A stretch of 7,397 nucleotides of DNA, taken from assembly GCA_025353235.1 (NCBI GenBank), contig JANXQZ010000239.1, positions 1 to 7,397 on the forward strand, written 5' to 3'. A model generated the notes under the pieces. It saw only the letters and a list, made by a program, of their open reading frames with translations. It was not told where the DNA came from and searched no databases. Below, piece by piece: positions 1 to 6,366 of this stretch. The position numbers and the translations under genes were made by a program. Origin of the DNA: Bryobacterales bacterium (GTDB taxonomy: Bacteria > Acidobacteriota > Terriglobia > Bryobacterales > Bryobacteraceae). How positions within the stretch are numbered: position 1 is the stretch's first letter; every line of letters begins with the position of its first letter.

Positions 1-209
1 AAGTGGTGGAGGGCGGGCGGGTTCCTATTGTGAACGGATGCGTCGTGCTGTCCAAGACTAAAATGGGATTGGGTGTGGATCTTGATTACGATCAGCTTGC
101 CCGCGGCCGTGAACGGTACGACAAACTTGCGTATCGCAAACGCGATGACGAAGCGGAAATGCAGCGGCGGATTGACCCCGCTTGGAAGCGGATTCTGCCG
201 CGTTGGTAG
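1..209 (+). CDS. Enolase-superfamily sugar-acid dehydratase, C-terminal fragment (glucarate dehydratase-like), cut by window edge
   Basis: About 68 residues are visible in the frame beginning at base 3, ending at TAG 207-209; the 5' part lies outside the window, so the GTG codons at the edge are internal, not starts. The motif MGLGVDLDYDQLARGRERY resembles the C-terminal segment of glucarate dehydratases and related mandelate racemase/enolase-superfamily enzymes, where a 'PGLGVELD' strand is followed by a helix and an 'RDD..MQ' segment; here RKRDDEAEMQRRIDP matches that. These enzymes are cytoplasmic, Mg-dependent, and remove water from acid sugars. The metal ligands and catalytic bases lie in the missing barrel, so substrate cannot be judged; the tail ILPRW is not diagnostic. 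I am fairly sure of the superfamily and less sure of the glucarate assignment, which is from family memory. Confidence 0.72.
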   Translation, partial: VVEGGRVPIVNGCVVLSKTKMGLGVDLDYDQLARGRERYDKLAYRKRDDEAEMQRRIDPAWKRILPRW

Positions 210-285
210 GCTTCTGGGCATAGTACGTTAAGTACGCTTGTCTGCATTGGAATCCCGGCAATGCCCGATACAATGAAGCCAACGA
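210..285. other. Short intergenic stretch with weak stem-loop potential
   Basis: This 76-nt gap holds GCATTG (244-249) and CAATGC (259-264), a 6-bp stem with a 9-nt loop, and a longer-range GGGCAT/ATGCCC pairing (216-221 with 261-266). AGTACG occurs twice (222-227 and 231-236). No T-run follows either stem, so it is not a convincing intrinsic terminator. No clear promoter or Shine-Dalgarno for the next gene can be picked out. Confidence 0.3.
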
Positions 286-1035
286 ATGAATTGGCTGCGG
301 AAAATCTTAATGGGGCTCGGGTTGGCTGCGGCTCTGGGAATCGTGCTCCTCGATTGGGAACTCGTCTGGCATCTGGAGCAATTTGCTCACGACGCTCGTC
401 GCATTGAAGACCTACAAGTACTCTCGCTACTTCTTTTTGGCTTGGCTGGTCTGTGTTCGCTGTTGTTTCTTCTGGCACCGGGATTGGGTTTGCAAGTGAT
501 GAGCCGCCAGACGGATCGCGTGATCGCATCCATTCAGGATCAGCTTGGCGCCACCATCGCCGAGCTGCGCGAAGTGAAGACGAACCTGGAATATGCGCTG
601 CGGGATCACTCGAATCCACCCTTTTCGCCGGCGGTTCCAGTGGGCGTCAACGGTCGAGAATATCTTCAACTGGCGGGCCGGATCCGCTACATGAACACTG
701 AGATGGCCCAAGTGTATCGCGCGCTCGGCGTTCTATTTTCATCGAGCGATGCGCAGACGGCTCGGGCGCATTTCAACCAAGCGCTTGCGCTGGCATCCGA
801 CTCGCGGGTGACTGCGACCATTCATTATGCGTTTGCTTGTGTGCTCGCTCGGCACCGCGAATTTTCCGAGGCTGCACGGGAGCTCGATCAGGCCTTCACT
901 GAATCCGATCCGCAGATAGAAGAACTGCTTGCGAAAGACATCGAGGAAGGCGGAGAACTGTACTCCTTTGCGAATACGCCTCCGTTCGATGCCGTGGTGG
1001 ATCGGTTATTGATGTCTGTGTCGGTGGGAGCTTAA
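286..1035 (+). CDS. Two-helix membrane protein with coiled coil and TPR-like region, function unknown
   Basis: The 249-residue product is not recognised as a named family. Residues about 7-23 and 44-71 are hydrophobic and read as two membrane helices with a short loop between. Residues about 75-107 are heptad-like and charged (probable coiled coil), followed by a Pro-rich linker (110-120). Residues about 125-205 contain two helical-hairpin repeats of TPR character: YRALGVLF...ARAHFNQALALA, then HYAFACVLARHREFSEAARELDQAF. The last 40 residues are acidic. The topology suggests a membrane-anchored scaffold with a soluble C-terminal domain, probably cytoplasmic; this is inference. The ATG at 286 places the first helix at the N terminus. 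No good Shine-Dalgarno is visible, so the start is moderately certain. The gene ends 4 nt from the convergent HEPN-like pseudogene. Confidence 0.72.
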   Translation: MNWLRKILMGLGLAAALGIVLLDWELVWHLEQFAHDARRIEDLQVLSLLLFGLAGLCSLLFLLAPGLGLQVMSRQTDRVIASIQDQLGATIAELREVKTNLEYALRDHSNPPFSPAVPVGVNGREYLQLAGRIRYMNTEMAQVYRALGVLFSSSDAQTARAHFNQALALASDSRVTATIHYAFACVLARHREFSEAARELDQAFTESDPQIEELLAKDIEEGGELYSFANTPPFDAVVDRLLMSVSVGA

Positions 1036-1041
1036 CAGCTC
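1028..1041. terminator. Weak stem-loop at convergent gene ends
   Basis: GAGCT (1028-1032), loop TAAC, AGCTC (1037-1041) is a perfect 5-bp stem spanning the stop codons of the two convergent genes (TAA 1033-1035 on +, TGA 1042-1040 on -). There is no T-run on either side. It could act as a weak bidirectional terminator or be chance. Confidence 0.2.
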
Positions 1042-1419
1042 ACTGACGGGAAGATTTGGGCAGAAATAACTGAAGCAGGAAATCCTGAGCGGCGTCCTGT
1101 GTGCGAATAGCACGCCATGCAGCGAAAGCATCACTCGCAAGGGTAAGCACGCTCACGACGGTCCGAAGATCGCCGCCGCTCTTGAAGACTTTCAAAATTT
1201 CTTCGCAGATACCCTTCATCTTGCCGTGTTCAAAGGTTCTCGCAAGGATGCTCCGCTGCCGCTCCACCGCCCATCTGCTGACAGCTTCTTCCATCAAGAG
1301 ATGAGACAGTGAGTAGTAGGCTGTCGATACTGCGCGTCGGAGGCTAGCCTGCTTTGGGTTGGTTGCCTCGTTTGTATTGCAAGATCGTAAGCCTGTTCAA
1401 GATCGTCGGCGAATGGCAT
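1040..1419 (-). pseudogene. HEPN-like helical protein, frameshifted remnant
   Basis: Reading leftwards from ATG 1419-1417 gives MPFADDLEQAYDLAIQTRQP, which runs out of frame near 1353-1358 (coding strand CCCAAA) and stops at TGA 1296-1294 after 41 codons. One frame over, the protein continues as QASLRRAVSTAYYSLSHLL, then a basic helical stretch with FEHGKMK, and ends DFLLQLFLPKSSRQ at TGA 1042-1040. One missing base (380 nt total, 3n+2) would restore a single frame of about 126 residues. The 'RRAVSTAYYSLxHLL' helix resembles the core helix of HEPN/UPF0332-type proteins. From memory, relatives have about 25 extra residues with an H..ADYD block after the segment equivalent to GGDLRTVV; that block is absent here. 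The start is 3 nt after the stop of the upstream gene, implying translational coupling. A sequencing error in the short homopolymer could explain the shift. The HEPN assignment is tentative. Confidence 0.6.
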
Positions 1420-1422
1420 CCG

Positions 1423-1656
1423 TCATGCCCATTCTGGGCCTCGCATCTCGGCTTGCTCAGATTGGCTGCGGTAGTTGAAGTACGCAAAAATGTCGATCCC
1501 AAGGAAATCAAGCTTCTTAGAAATCCTTGACTCGATCCGCCTTGTTACATCCCGCAGATTGCTTTCTTTACTGGCCTCATCGGAAAGCAAAACCCGAAAG
1601 AACAGAGCTGGGTCGCCGCTCCAGTCATTCCCGACCTCGTAGCGGATATGCTGCAC
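1423..1656 (-). CDS. Short conserved-looking protein, first gene of the HEPN-like pair; may be truncated at its 5' end
   Basis: From GTG 1656-1654 the 77-residue product reads through IRYEVGNDWSGDPALFFRVL to a basic, charged helix (residues about 33-49) and FAYFNYRSQSEQAEM, ending at TGA 1425-1423. I do not recognise a named Pfam family; from memory, similar small proteins sit directly upstream of HEPN-like genes. AGGAG lies 9 nt upstream of this GTG and supports it. However, protein-like sequence (VAQQESPD) continues upstream in the same frame to a TAA at 1683-1681, and beyond that stop the frame is open back to ATG 1737-1735 (MTLPSAVPRQPQINAAVA). So either the GTG is the true start or the gene was longer and has gained a nonsense codon. 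The base composition is visibly more A/T-rich than the operon to its right. The partner begins 3 nt after its stop. Confidence 0.55.
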   Translation of the reverse strand: MQHIRYEVGNDWSGDPALFFRVLLSDEASKESNLRDVTRRIESRISKKLDFLGIDIFAYFNYRSQSEQAEMRGPEWA

Positions 1657-1802
1657 GTCGGGTGACTCCTGCTGTGCAACTTAGGCCACCGCCGCATTGA
1701 TCTGGGGTTGTCTCGGCACTGCGCTCGGTAAAGTCATAATCGCTCTATTCGCTTTGAGGATAGCGCAATCCCCATTTCACCAATAGTCATTCGCTCGTGT
1801 GC
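1657..1802. other. Intergenic region with possible disabled 5' extension
   Basis: This region separates the ABC-2 permease stop from the small pair; both units run leftwards. It includes the open reading stretch from ATG 1737 to TAA 1681 in frame with the 1423-1656 gene. Downstream of the permease stop, CGCT (1750-1753) and AGCG (1761-1764) can form only a 4-bp stem, and no T-run follows. I see no convincing terminator or promoter. Confidence 0.3.
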
Positions 1803-2612
1803 CTAACTCACCACGCGCTTGTAAAACGTTCGCGTCCCAATCACGAAGGTGACAATCACCGAAGTTCCTAGCGCGATTAGAATCCAAAATAGTCCAAGCG
1901 TTCGCAGCTCATGGCCGCCCATTGGGGGCACCATGGAATATCTCAATCCTTCCGCCGCATACGTCAACGGATTGAAGAGCGTCGCTACTTGAAACCACCG
2001 TATGTTCGTTAGCGCTCCCCAAGGATAATACGTGCAGCCGGTGAATAGAAGCGGGGTAAAGATCAGCGTGAACATCAGGCTGATGTGCTCCGGCCGGATC
2101 ACGGTTCCGATCAGCAAGCCAATGGTGGACCCTACGCAGCCGGTCAGCACAACCATGCAGATCAGGGTCCCGATCCGATCCGTCCGGACGGTGTAAGCCG
2201 ACCCCAGGATCAGCCACCCGAGCGGGAAAATTACGGAACTCGCGAGGGTTCCTCTGATAGCGCCGAATAGCACCTTTTCCACCGCGACCAGCCAGACAGG
2301 GAGCGGAGATAGTAAACGGTCGTCGATTTCCCGAGCGAAGCCCAGGTCTAAGACCAAGGGTAGAGTAACTCCCTGTATCGCAGCGATCATCCCGGTGAGC
2401 GCGACGATGCCGGGAATCATGAGCGCGCCGAAGTTGCCGGAAGCGAGTCCGATCCCAGGCAGAACCTTGCCGAAGATGAACAGGAAAAATAGCGGCTGCA
2501 TGAGAGCTTGCAGGAAGAATGGAACGATTTCGCGCCCCGTCACCACCAAATCGCGGCGCAAGATGGCCAGGAACGCGTTGGCCGCCAGCCATGTCCGACT
2601 TCTTTCCACCAT
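1803..2612 (-). CDS. ABC-2 type transporter permease (DrrB/NodJ-like)
   Basis: The 269-residue integral membrane protein has six likely helices: about 29-50, 62-85, 108-138, 146-171, 176-195 and 238-260. Two features are typical of ABC-2 exporters: the cytoplasmic segment REIDDRLLSPLP (94-105) between helices 2 and 3, which contacts the ATPase, and NPLTYAAEGLR (214-224) before the last helix. Length is normal for the family (about 250-280). Its ATG overlaps the stop of the ATPase gene by one base (TGATG), and GGAGG lies 11 nt upstream inside that gene, so the two are translationally coupled and should form one exporter of two ATPases and two permeases in the inner membrane. Substrate is unknown; DrrAB-like pairs export drugs, NodIJ-like pairs export lipo-oligosaccharides. 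The family assignment is firm. Confidence 0.93.
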   Translation of the reverse strand: MVERSRTWLAANAFLAILRRDLVVTGREIVPFFLQALMQPLFFLFIFGKVLPGIGLASGNFGALMIPGIVALTGMIAAIQGVTLPLVLDLGFAREIDDRLLSPLPVWLVAVEKVLFGAIRGTLASSVIFPLGWLILGSAYTVRTDRIGTLICMVVLTGCVGSTIGLLIGTVIRPEHISLMFTLIFTPLLFTGCTYYPWGALTNIRWFQVATLFNPLTYAAEGLRYSMVPPMGGHELRTLGLFWILIALGTSVIVTFVIGTRTFYKRVVS

Positions 2613-3583
2613 CAGCGCAAATGCCTCCCCGTCATGTATATAAAGACTTCTTCCAGCGACGGCTGCTTTACGCTTAGGTCGCGAACTTGCGCGCCTGCCG
2701 AGAGCGCGGCCTGGGCCGCCGGTCCGACCAGCGTATTTACCGACTCGCCGTAGATGCGGAAGGTAGAGATACCGGAGTCGGCTTCTACCGTTGGCTCGTC
2801 CGCTTTACTCACTCCCGGCATCGCGCGGAATGCCACAGTTAAGTGACTTGCGACGCTCGCATCGGGAACGGACAGCCGCACCTCCAGCACAGTGCCGCCA
2901 GGGATCAGCTTCTTGAGTTCCGCAGGCGTATCGTTCACCAGTATTTTTCCGTGATCCATGATGGCGATTCGATGGCAGAGCTGGTCGGCTTCGTCCATGT
3001 CGTGCGAGGTGAGCAGTATGGTCTTTCCGGCGGCGTTGAGAGCGCGAATCCGCTCCCACAAAAAGAGCCGCGACTGAGGATCTAGATTATTCGTCGGCTC
3101 ATCGAGGAAGAGGACATCTGGCGAATGCATCAAGGCGCGGGCGATCATCACGCGCTGAGCCATCCCGCCGGAGTAGCGGGTCACTTTCTCGTTTTTTCGT
3201 TCGCCAAGCCCGAGCTCATCGAGCAGCCGGTCAGCCAACTCCTCGCGCACTTTGCGGGCCACGCCATGATAAGCGGCATGAAAGGTTAGGATCTCGCGGA
3301 CTCTCAGACTGCGGTCCAGATTGCTCTGCTGCGGCACCACCGCAATGCGCCGCTTTACCTGAATCGGATCCTGGGCGATATCGATTCCGCTGATTGAGGC
3401 GGAGCCGTCAGTGGGTATGATCGCGGTGGTGAGGACGCCGATGATGGTGGTTTTGCCTGCGCCGTTCGGTCCTAGAAGGCCGAAGATCTCGCCGGGATTT
3501 ACTTCGAAAGACACTCCGTCGACGGCGTTGGTTTTCGATTTGGAATACCGCTTGATGAGATTACGAACGCTGATCGAGGCCAT
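2612..3583 (-). CDS. ABC transporter ATP-binding protein (DrrA/CcmA-type, with C-terminal extension)
   Basis: The nucleotide-binding domain is complete. Numbering from a GTG at 3601 (18 nt upstream of the chosen ATG), Walker A is GPNGAGKT (44-51), Q-loop PQQ (90-92), signature YSGGMAQR (143-150), Walker B VLFLDEP (163-169) with catalytic Glu168, D-loop NNLD (171-174), and switch His200. Residues about 225-329 form the extra C-terminal domain (DUF4162-like) of DrrA-type ATPases, ending SLEEVFIYMTGRHLR. It powers the ABC-2 permease encoded immediately downstream. I prefer ATG 3583-3581 because family members begin about there (MASISVRNLIKRY); the GTG at 3601-3599, only 1 nt after the upstream stop, would add six residues and cannot be excluded. 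The sequence does not look like the LolD/MacB-type ATPases that serve MacB/FtsX permeases, so it is unlikely to be the dedicated partner of the ADOP next door. Confidence 0.94.
   Translation of the reverse strand: MASISVRNLIKRYSKSKTNAVDGVSFEVNPGEIFGLLGPNGAGKTTIIGVLTTAIIPTDGSASISGIDIAQDPIQVKRRIAVVPQQSNLDRSLRVREILTFHAAYHGVARKVREELADRLLDELGLGERKNEKVTRYSGGMAQRVMIARALMHSPDVLFLDEPTNNLDPQSRLFLWERIRALNAAGKTILLTSHDMDEADQLCHRIAIMDHGKILVNDTPAELKKLIPGGTVLEVRLSVPDASVASHLTVAFRAMPGVSKADEPTVEADSGISTFRIYGESVNTLVGPAAQAALSAGAQVRDLSVKQPSLEEVFIYMTGRHLR
2613..2628 (-). promoter_or_regulatory. Ribosome binding site of the ABC-2 permease
   Basis: GGAGG (2628-2624 on the minus strand) lies 11 nt before the permease ATG, inside the last codons of the ATPase gene. 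With the TGATG stop/start overlap it supports reinitiation or coupled translation. Confidence 0.55.
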
Positions 3584-3602
3584 GAGCTTATATATTTGCA
3601 CC

Positions 3603-6284
3603 TCATTCGTGCCTCAAGGCCACCATCGGATCGACGCCCGCTGCCCGGCGCGCTGGCCAAACTCCAGCCAGCAGCGCCGTGGCCAGGAAAATCCCCGCAG
3701 CCGTTCCCACCACGAGCGGATCGGCCGGGCGGACCCCGAAGAGCATCGACTGAAATACATTCATGACCGCCAGCGATCCCGCCAAGCCTGCGATGAGTCC
3801 TGCGCCCACCAGGGCAAACAGATCCCTCGCCACCAGCATGACGATCTCTCCTTTCCGCGCCCCCAGGGCCGCTCGAATCCCGATCTCTTTCGTTCTGCGC
3901 GCCACCGAATAATTCAACAAGCCGAATAAGCCGATAGCGGCCAGGAGCAGTCCCAGCACCGCAAACACGCCGCCAATGCCCGCTAACAATTTTTCGCGCA
4001 GTATCGTGTTTCCTACCAGAGTTTGCAACGGCCTGATCTCCCGAACCCGCATACCGGATCCGACCGCCTGCGCTTCCCGCTCCGCCAACCGCGCAACCGA
4101 CCCCGTGCTCAGTGGCGAGCGCACATACAGCGAGAAAGAAGATTCACCTGCCACAGGGACGTAGACGATGGGCTGAGCTCCTACTCGCAAAGTGCCATAG
4201 TGGGTGTTCGAGACCACTCCGGCTATCGTATATCGTACCCGCTTGTTTCCTTCGGTGCGCTCAAACTCCCGACCTAGAGGGGTTTCATCGCTGAAATATT
4301 TGCGGGCGAACGCGCGATTCACGATCGCGGGCTGCGGAGTAGCGGACTCATCGCCGGGTGAGAAATCGCGCCCGCTCAGAAACGGAGTCCGGAGCGTGGA
4401 AAAGTAGCCGGACGAGACTGCGTAGAAGAGCTCTTCGCGCTCGGAAGGAGGCTTGCCGGGCAGGATAACCTGGTCCGACCAACTGCTCCCTTCAAAAATG
4501 GCGTAATTCGCGAGCGCAGTGCCTTCCACCCCTGGCATGGCCGCCATGCGGTGCCGAAGTTGGTCCATCAGTTGACGTTGCTCCACCTTTTTGCGGGTCT
4601 CGGCATCCGTGTTGATGGTCAGCACCGTTACGCCCTCCGGATTGAAGCCCGTATCGACAGCAAACAGGTTTCTGAGGCTGAAGAGGAACGCCGCTCCGGC
4701 CATCACGAGGCAAAAAGCGCAGGCCACTTGAAGCCCCACGAAGAAGCGGCCCAGCCGCAGCCTGCTGGCTTGGCCAGACGACCCTTTCAGAGTCAGAATG
4801 GGATTAACTCCCGCAGCTTGCCACGCAGGCAGCATCCCAAAACCGACAGCGGCGAGCGTGGAGACGGCGGCACAAAACAGCAACACGCGGCTGTCCAGAG
4901 CGAGAGCGAAGCGCACCGGATCGCTCTGTTTGGAAAGCAAGCCCACCAGCGCCGGGGCTGTCCAACGAGCCAGTAGCCAGCCTGCTCCGCCCGCGAGCAG
5001 AGAGAGCAGGAGGCTTTCGGTGAGCAGTTGCCTGGCAAGTCGTCCTCGTCCTGCGCCCAATGAAATGCGCATGGCCATCTCAGCCGAACGAGCCGTGGAT
5101 CGTGCTAGCAAGAGGCTGGCCACGTTCGCGCACGCGATGAGAAGAATACCCACTGCCACTCCCAGCACGATCCACAAGGGGCGCTCGAAGGTTTTTCGAA
5201 AGCTGGATGCTCCGGCGGCGCCGGGGTGGATGCGAAGCTTCAGCTCGCGAACTTGCTTCACGATGGCTGGCGGCATGGTGGCGAACATTTTTACGCGCAC
5301 CTCCTGAAAATCATGAAACACCGGTTGCAGGCGGTCCAGCAGTTGCCCACGGCTCGTCGTGCGGTTAAGACGGCCCAAAATGCGAAACCAGCCCCAGCCA
5401 GGGTTGGTGAAGGCCGCTTTGTCGTACATCATCGAAGGCACCCAGACATCAATGAACTTTCCGGGCTCGATCCCGAAAAAGCCCTCGCGCGTCACCCCGA
5501 TCACCGTATAACTCTTCCGCTCGATCTGCAGAACTCGACCTAGGATCGCTGGGTCCGCCGCGAATCGCCGGTACCAATAGTCATGACTCAACACCGCTTG
5601 AGGATGCCCTCCTGGAATCCGATCGTCTGCGCGCGAGAACAGGCGGCCCAGAGCTGGCGTTACGCCAGCGATCTCGAAGGCGTCGCCGGAGACGAACTGC
5701 CTTTCGAGGGTCTCTAGCACGGAGCCAGCACCGCCAACTCGCGCCTCTACCCGATTGGGATAGCTGAAAACCGCCAGACGCGCCGTAGTGCCGGCGGCTG
5801 CGCCCAATTGCTGGTACAAAGGGTAACTGAAAGATTCCACTTCATGTTCCGTTTCTTCTCCTGGCTGCGTCAAGCCGGGCGAAGCCAGCGTAAACAGCCG
5901 GTCAGGTTGCGGAACCGGCAAAGGCCGCAGCATAGCCGCATCGACGATTGAAAAAATAGCTGTGTTCGCACCGATAGCCAAGCTCAGGGATAGGACCGCT
6001 GTGATCGCGAAGACGGGACTCTTCCGCATCCCCCTCCAGGCGTGCCGTATGTCTTGCAGCACGCTTTCGAGGGTGGACCAGAGGCGCACCTCGCGGCTCT
6101 GTTCGCGGAGGAGCGTGGCGTTGCCGAAGCGTCGAAGGGCCGAGTGCCGCGCTTCTTCGGGAGATGCGCCGCGCTGGGTCAAGCCTTCGGCTCTGCGTTC
6201 GAGGTGGTCGCGCATCTCGTCGGCTAGTTCTTCGTCGAGCTGCTTGGGAGTGAGAGCGTTTTTTAGTCGTGAAAACCAGGACAT
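3603..6284 (-). CDS. ADOP family permease (acidobacterial duplicated orphan permease; two MacB/FtsX modules)
   Basis: The 893-residue protein has the duplicated plan of ADOPs. Residues 1-80 form a charged cytoplasmic prefix (LDEELADEMRDHLE, EEARHSALRRFGN). A membrane helix lies at about 92-114 (AVLSLSLAIGANTAIFSIVD). The first periplasmic MacB-like core spans about 120-365. The first FtsX domain has helices at about 371-393, 420-445 and 468-488, with the post-helix motif ARSTARSAEMAMRISLGAGR. Another helix lies at about 515-540. The second periplasmic core spans about 545-755. The second FtsX domain has helices at about 767-790, 820-845 and 855-878, with ARRTKEIGIRAALGARKGE repeating the first motif. 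The ending ARRAAGVDPMVALRHE is typical. The start is ATG 6284-6282 because AGGAG sits 5 nt upstream; a GTG 24 nt earlier would place that site inside the gene. Role is unknown for the family; a mechanotransmission or export function like MacB is inferred. It is intact. Confidence 0.95.
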   Translation of the reverse strand: MSWFSRLKNALTPKQLDEELADEMRDHLERRAEGLTQRGASPEEARHSALRRFGNATLLREQSREVRLWSTLESVLQDIRHAWRGMRKSPVFAITAVLSLSLAIGANTAIFSIVDAAMLRPLPVPQPDRLFTLASPGLTQPGEETEHEVESFSYPLYQQLGAAAGTTARLAVFSYPNRVEARVGGAGSVLETLERQFVSGDAFEIAGVTPALGRLFSRADDRIPGGHPQAVLSHDYWYRRFAADPAILGRVLQIERKSYTVIGVTREGFFGIEPGKFIDVWVPSMMYDKAAFTNPGWGWFRILGRLNRTTSRGQLLDRLQPVFHDFQEVRVKMFATMPPAIVKQVRELKLRIHPGAAGASSFRKTFERPLWIVLGVAVGILLIACANVASLLLARSTARSAEMAMRISLGAGRGRLARQLLTESLLLSLLAGGAGWLLARWTAPALVGLLSKQSDPVRFALALDSRVLLFCAAVSTLAAVGFGMLPAWQAAGVNPILTLKGSSGQASRLRLGRFFVGLQVACAFCLVMAGAAFLFSLRNLFAVDTGFNPEGVTVLTINTDAETRKKVEQRQLMDQLRHRMAAMPGVEGTALANYAIFEGSSWSDQVILPGKPPSEREELFYAVSSGYFSTLRTPFLSGRDFSPGDESATPQPAIVNRAFARKYFSDETPLGREFERTEGNKRVRYTIAGVVSNTHYGTLRVGAQPIVYVPVAGESSFSLYVRSPLSTGSVARLAEREAQAVGSGMRVREIRPLQTLVGNTILREKLLAGIGGVFAVLGLLLAAIGLFGLLNYSVARRTKEIGIRAALGARKGEIVMLVARDLFALVGAGLIAGLAGSLAVMNVFQSMLFGVRPADPLVVGTAAGIFLATALLAGVWPARRAAGVDPMVALRHE

Positions 6285-6294
6285 GTCTTCTCCT
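6285..6294 (-). promoter_or_regulatory. Ribosome binding site of the ADOP gene
   Basis: AGGAG (6294-6290, minus strand) followed by AAGAC and then ATG at 6284 is a near-ideal Shine-Dalgarno. It decides the start in favour of this ATG over the in-frame GTG at 6308. Confidence 0.75.
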
Positions 6295-6320
6295 ACGGAC
6301 CGATTCACGGATGCGCCACG

Positions 6321-6356
6321 GGCCGATTACCAATCGGCCGCAGGTTAACAACCTGC
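6321..6356. repeat. Tandem double hairpin (REP-like palindromic unit) between padR and the ADOP gene
   Basis: Two perfect inverted repeats lie back to back with no base between them. GGCCGATT (6321-6328), loop ACC, AATCGGCC (6332-6339) is an 8-bp stem. GCAGGTT (6340-6346), loop AAC, AACCTGC (6350-6356) is a 7-bp stem. Both have 3-nt loops. The unit starts 10 nt after the padR stop and ends 26 nt before the ADOP Shine-Dalgarno, so it lies within the probable operon transcript. No T-run follows, so a simple terminator is unlikely. It could be a dispersed extragenic palindrome, an mRNA-stability element, or an attenuator setting the padR:ADOP ratio. From memory, similar palindromic units are scattered in acidobacterial and related genomes; I cannot verify copy number here. 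Confidence 0.75.
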
Positions 6357-6366
6357 CCTACAAGTC

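Noticed and set aside
244..264. Stem-loop after the dehydratase as an intrinsic terminator
   Set aside because: It has only a 6-bp stem with a 9-nt loop and no T-run.
92..619. Minus-strand open frame of 175 codons across the first two genes
   Set aside because: It overlaps two plausible plus-strand genes and has low-complexity, non-protein-like composition.
1350..1360. Programmed -1 ribosomal frameshift in the HEPN-like gene
   Set aside because: The zero-frame codons here are ACC CAA AGC, which do not fit the X XXY YYZ slippery pattern, and I see no strong downstream structure. Mutation or sequencing error is simpler.
1909..2592. Minus-strand open frame of 227 codons inside the ABC-2 permease
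   Set aside because: It is an alternate frame of the permease, rich in Arg/Pro/His as expected of a high-GC shadow, with no helices or motifs.
6285..6308. GTG at 6308 as the ADOP start
   Set aside because: The good Shine-Dalgarno AGGAG would then lie within the coding region, and the extra eight residues precede the family's normal MSWFSRLK-type start.
6321..6356. Double hairpin as a standard Rho-independent terminator
   Set aside because: Neither stem is followed by a T-run on either strand, and the ADOP gene follows immediately on the same strand with a strong ribosome site.
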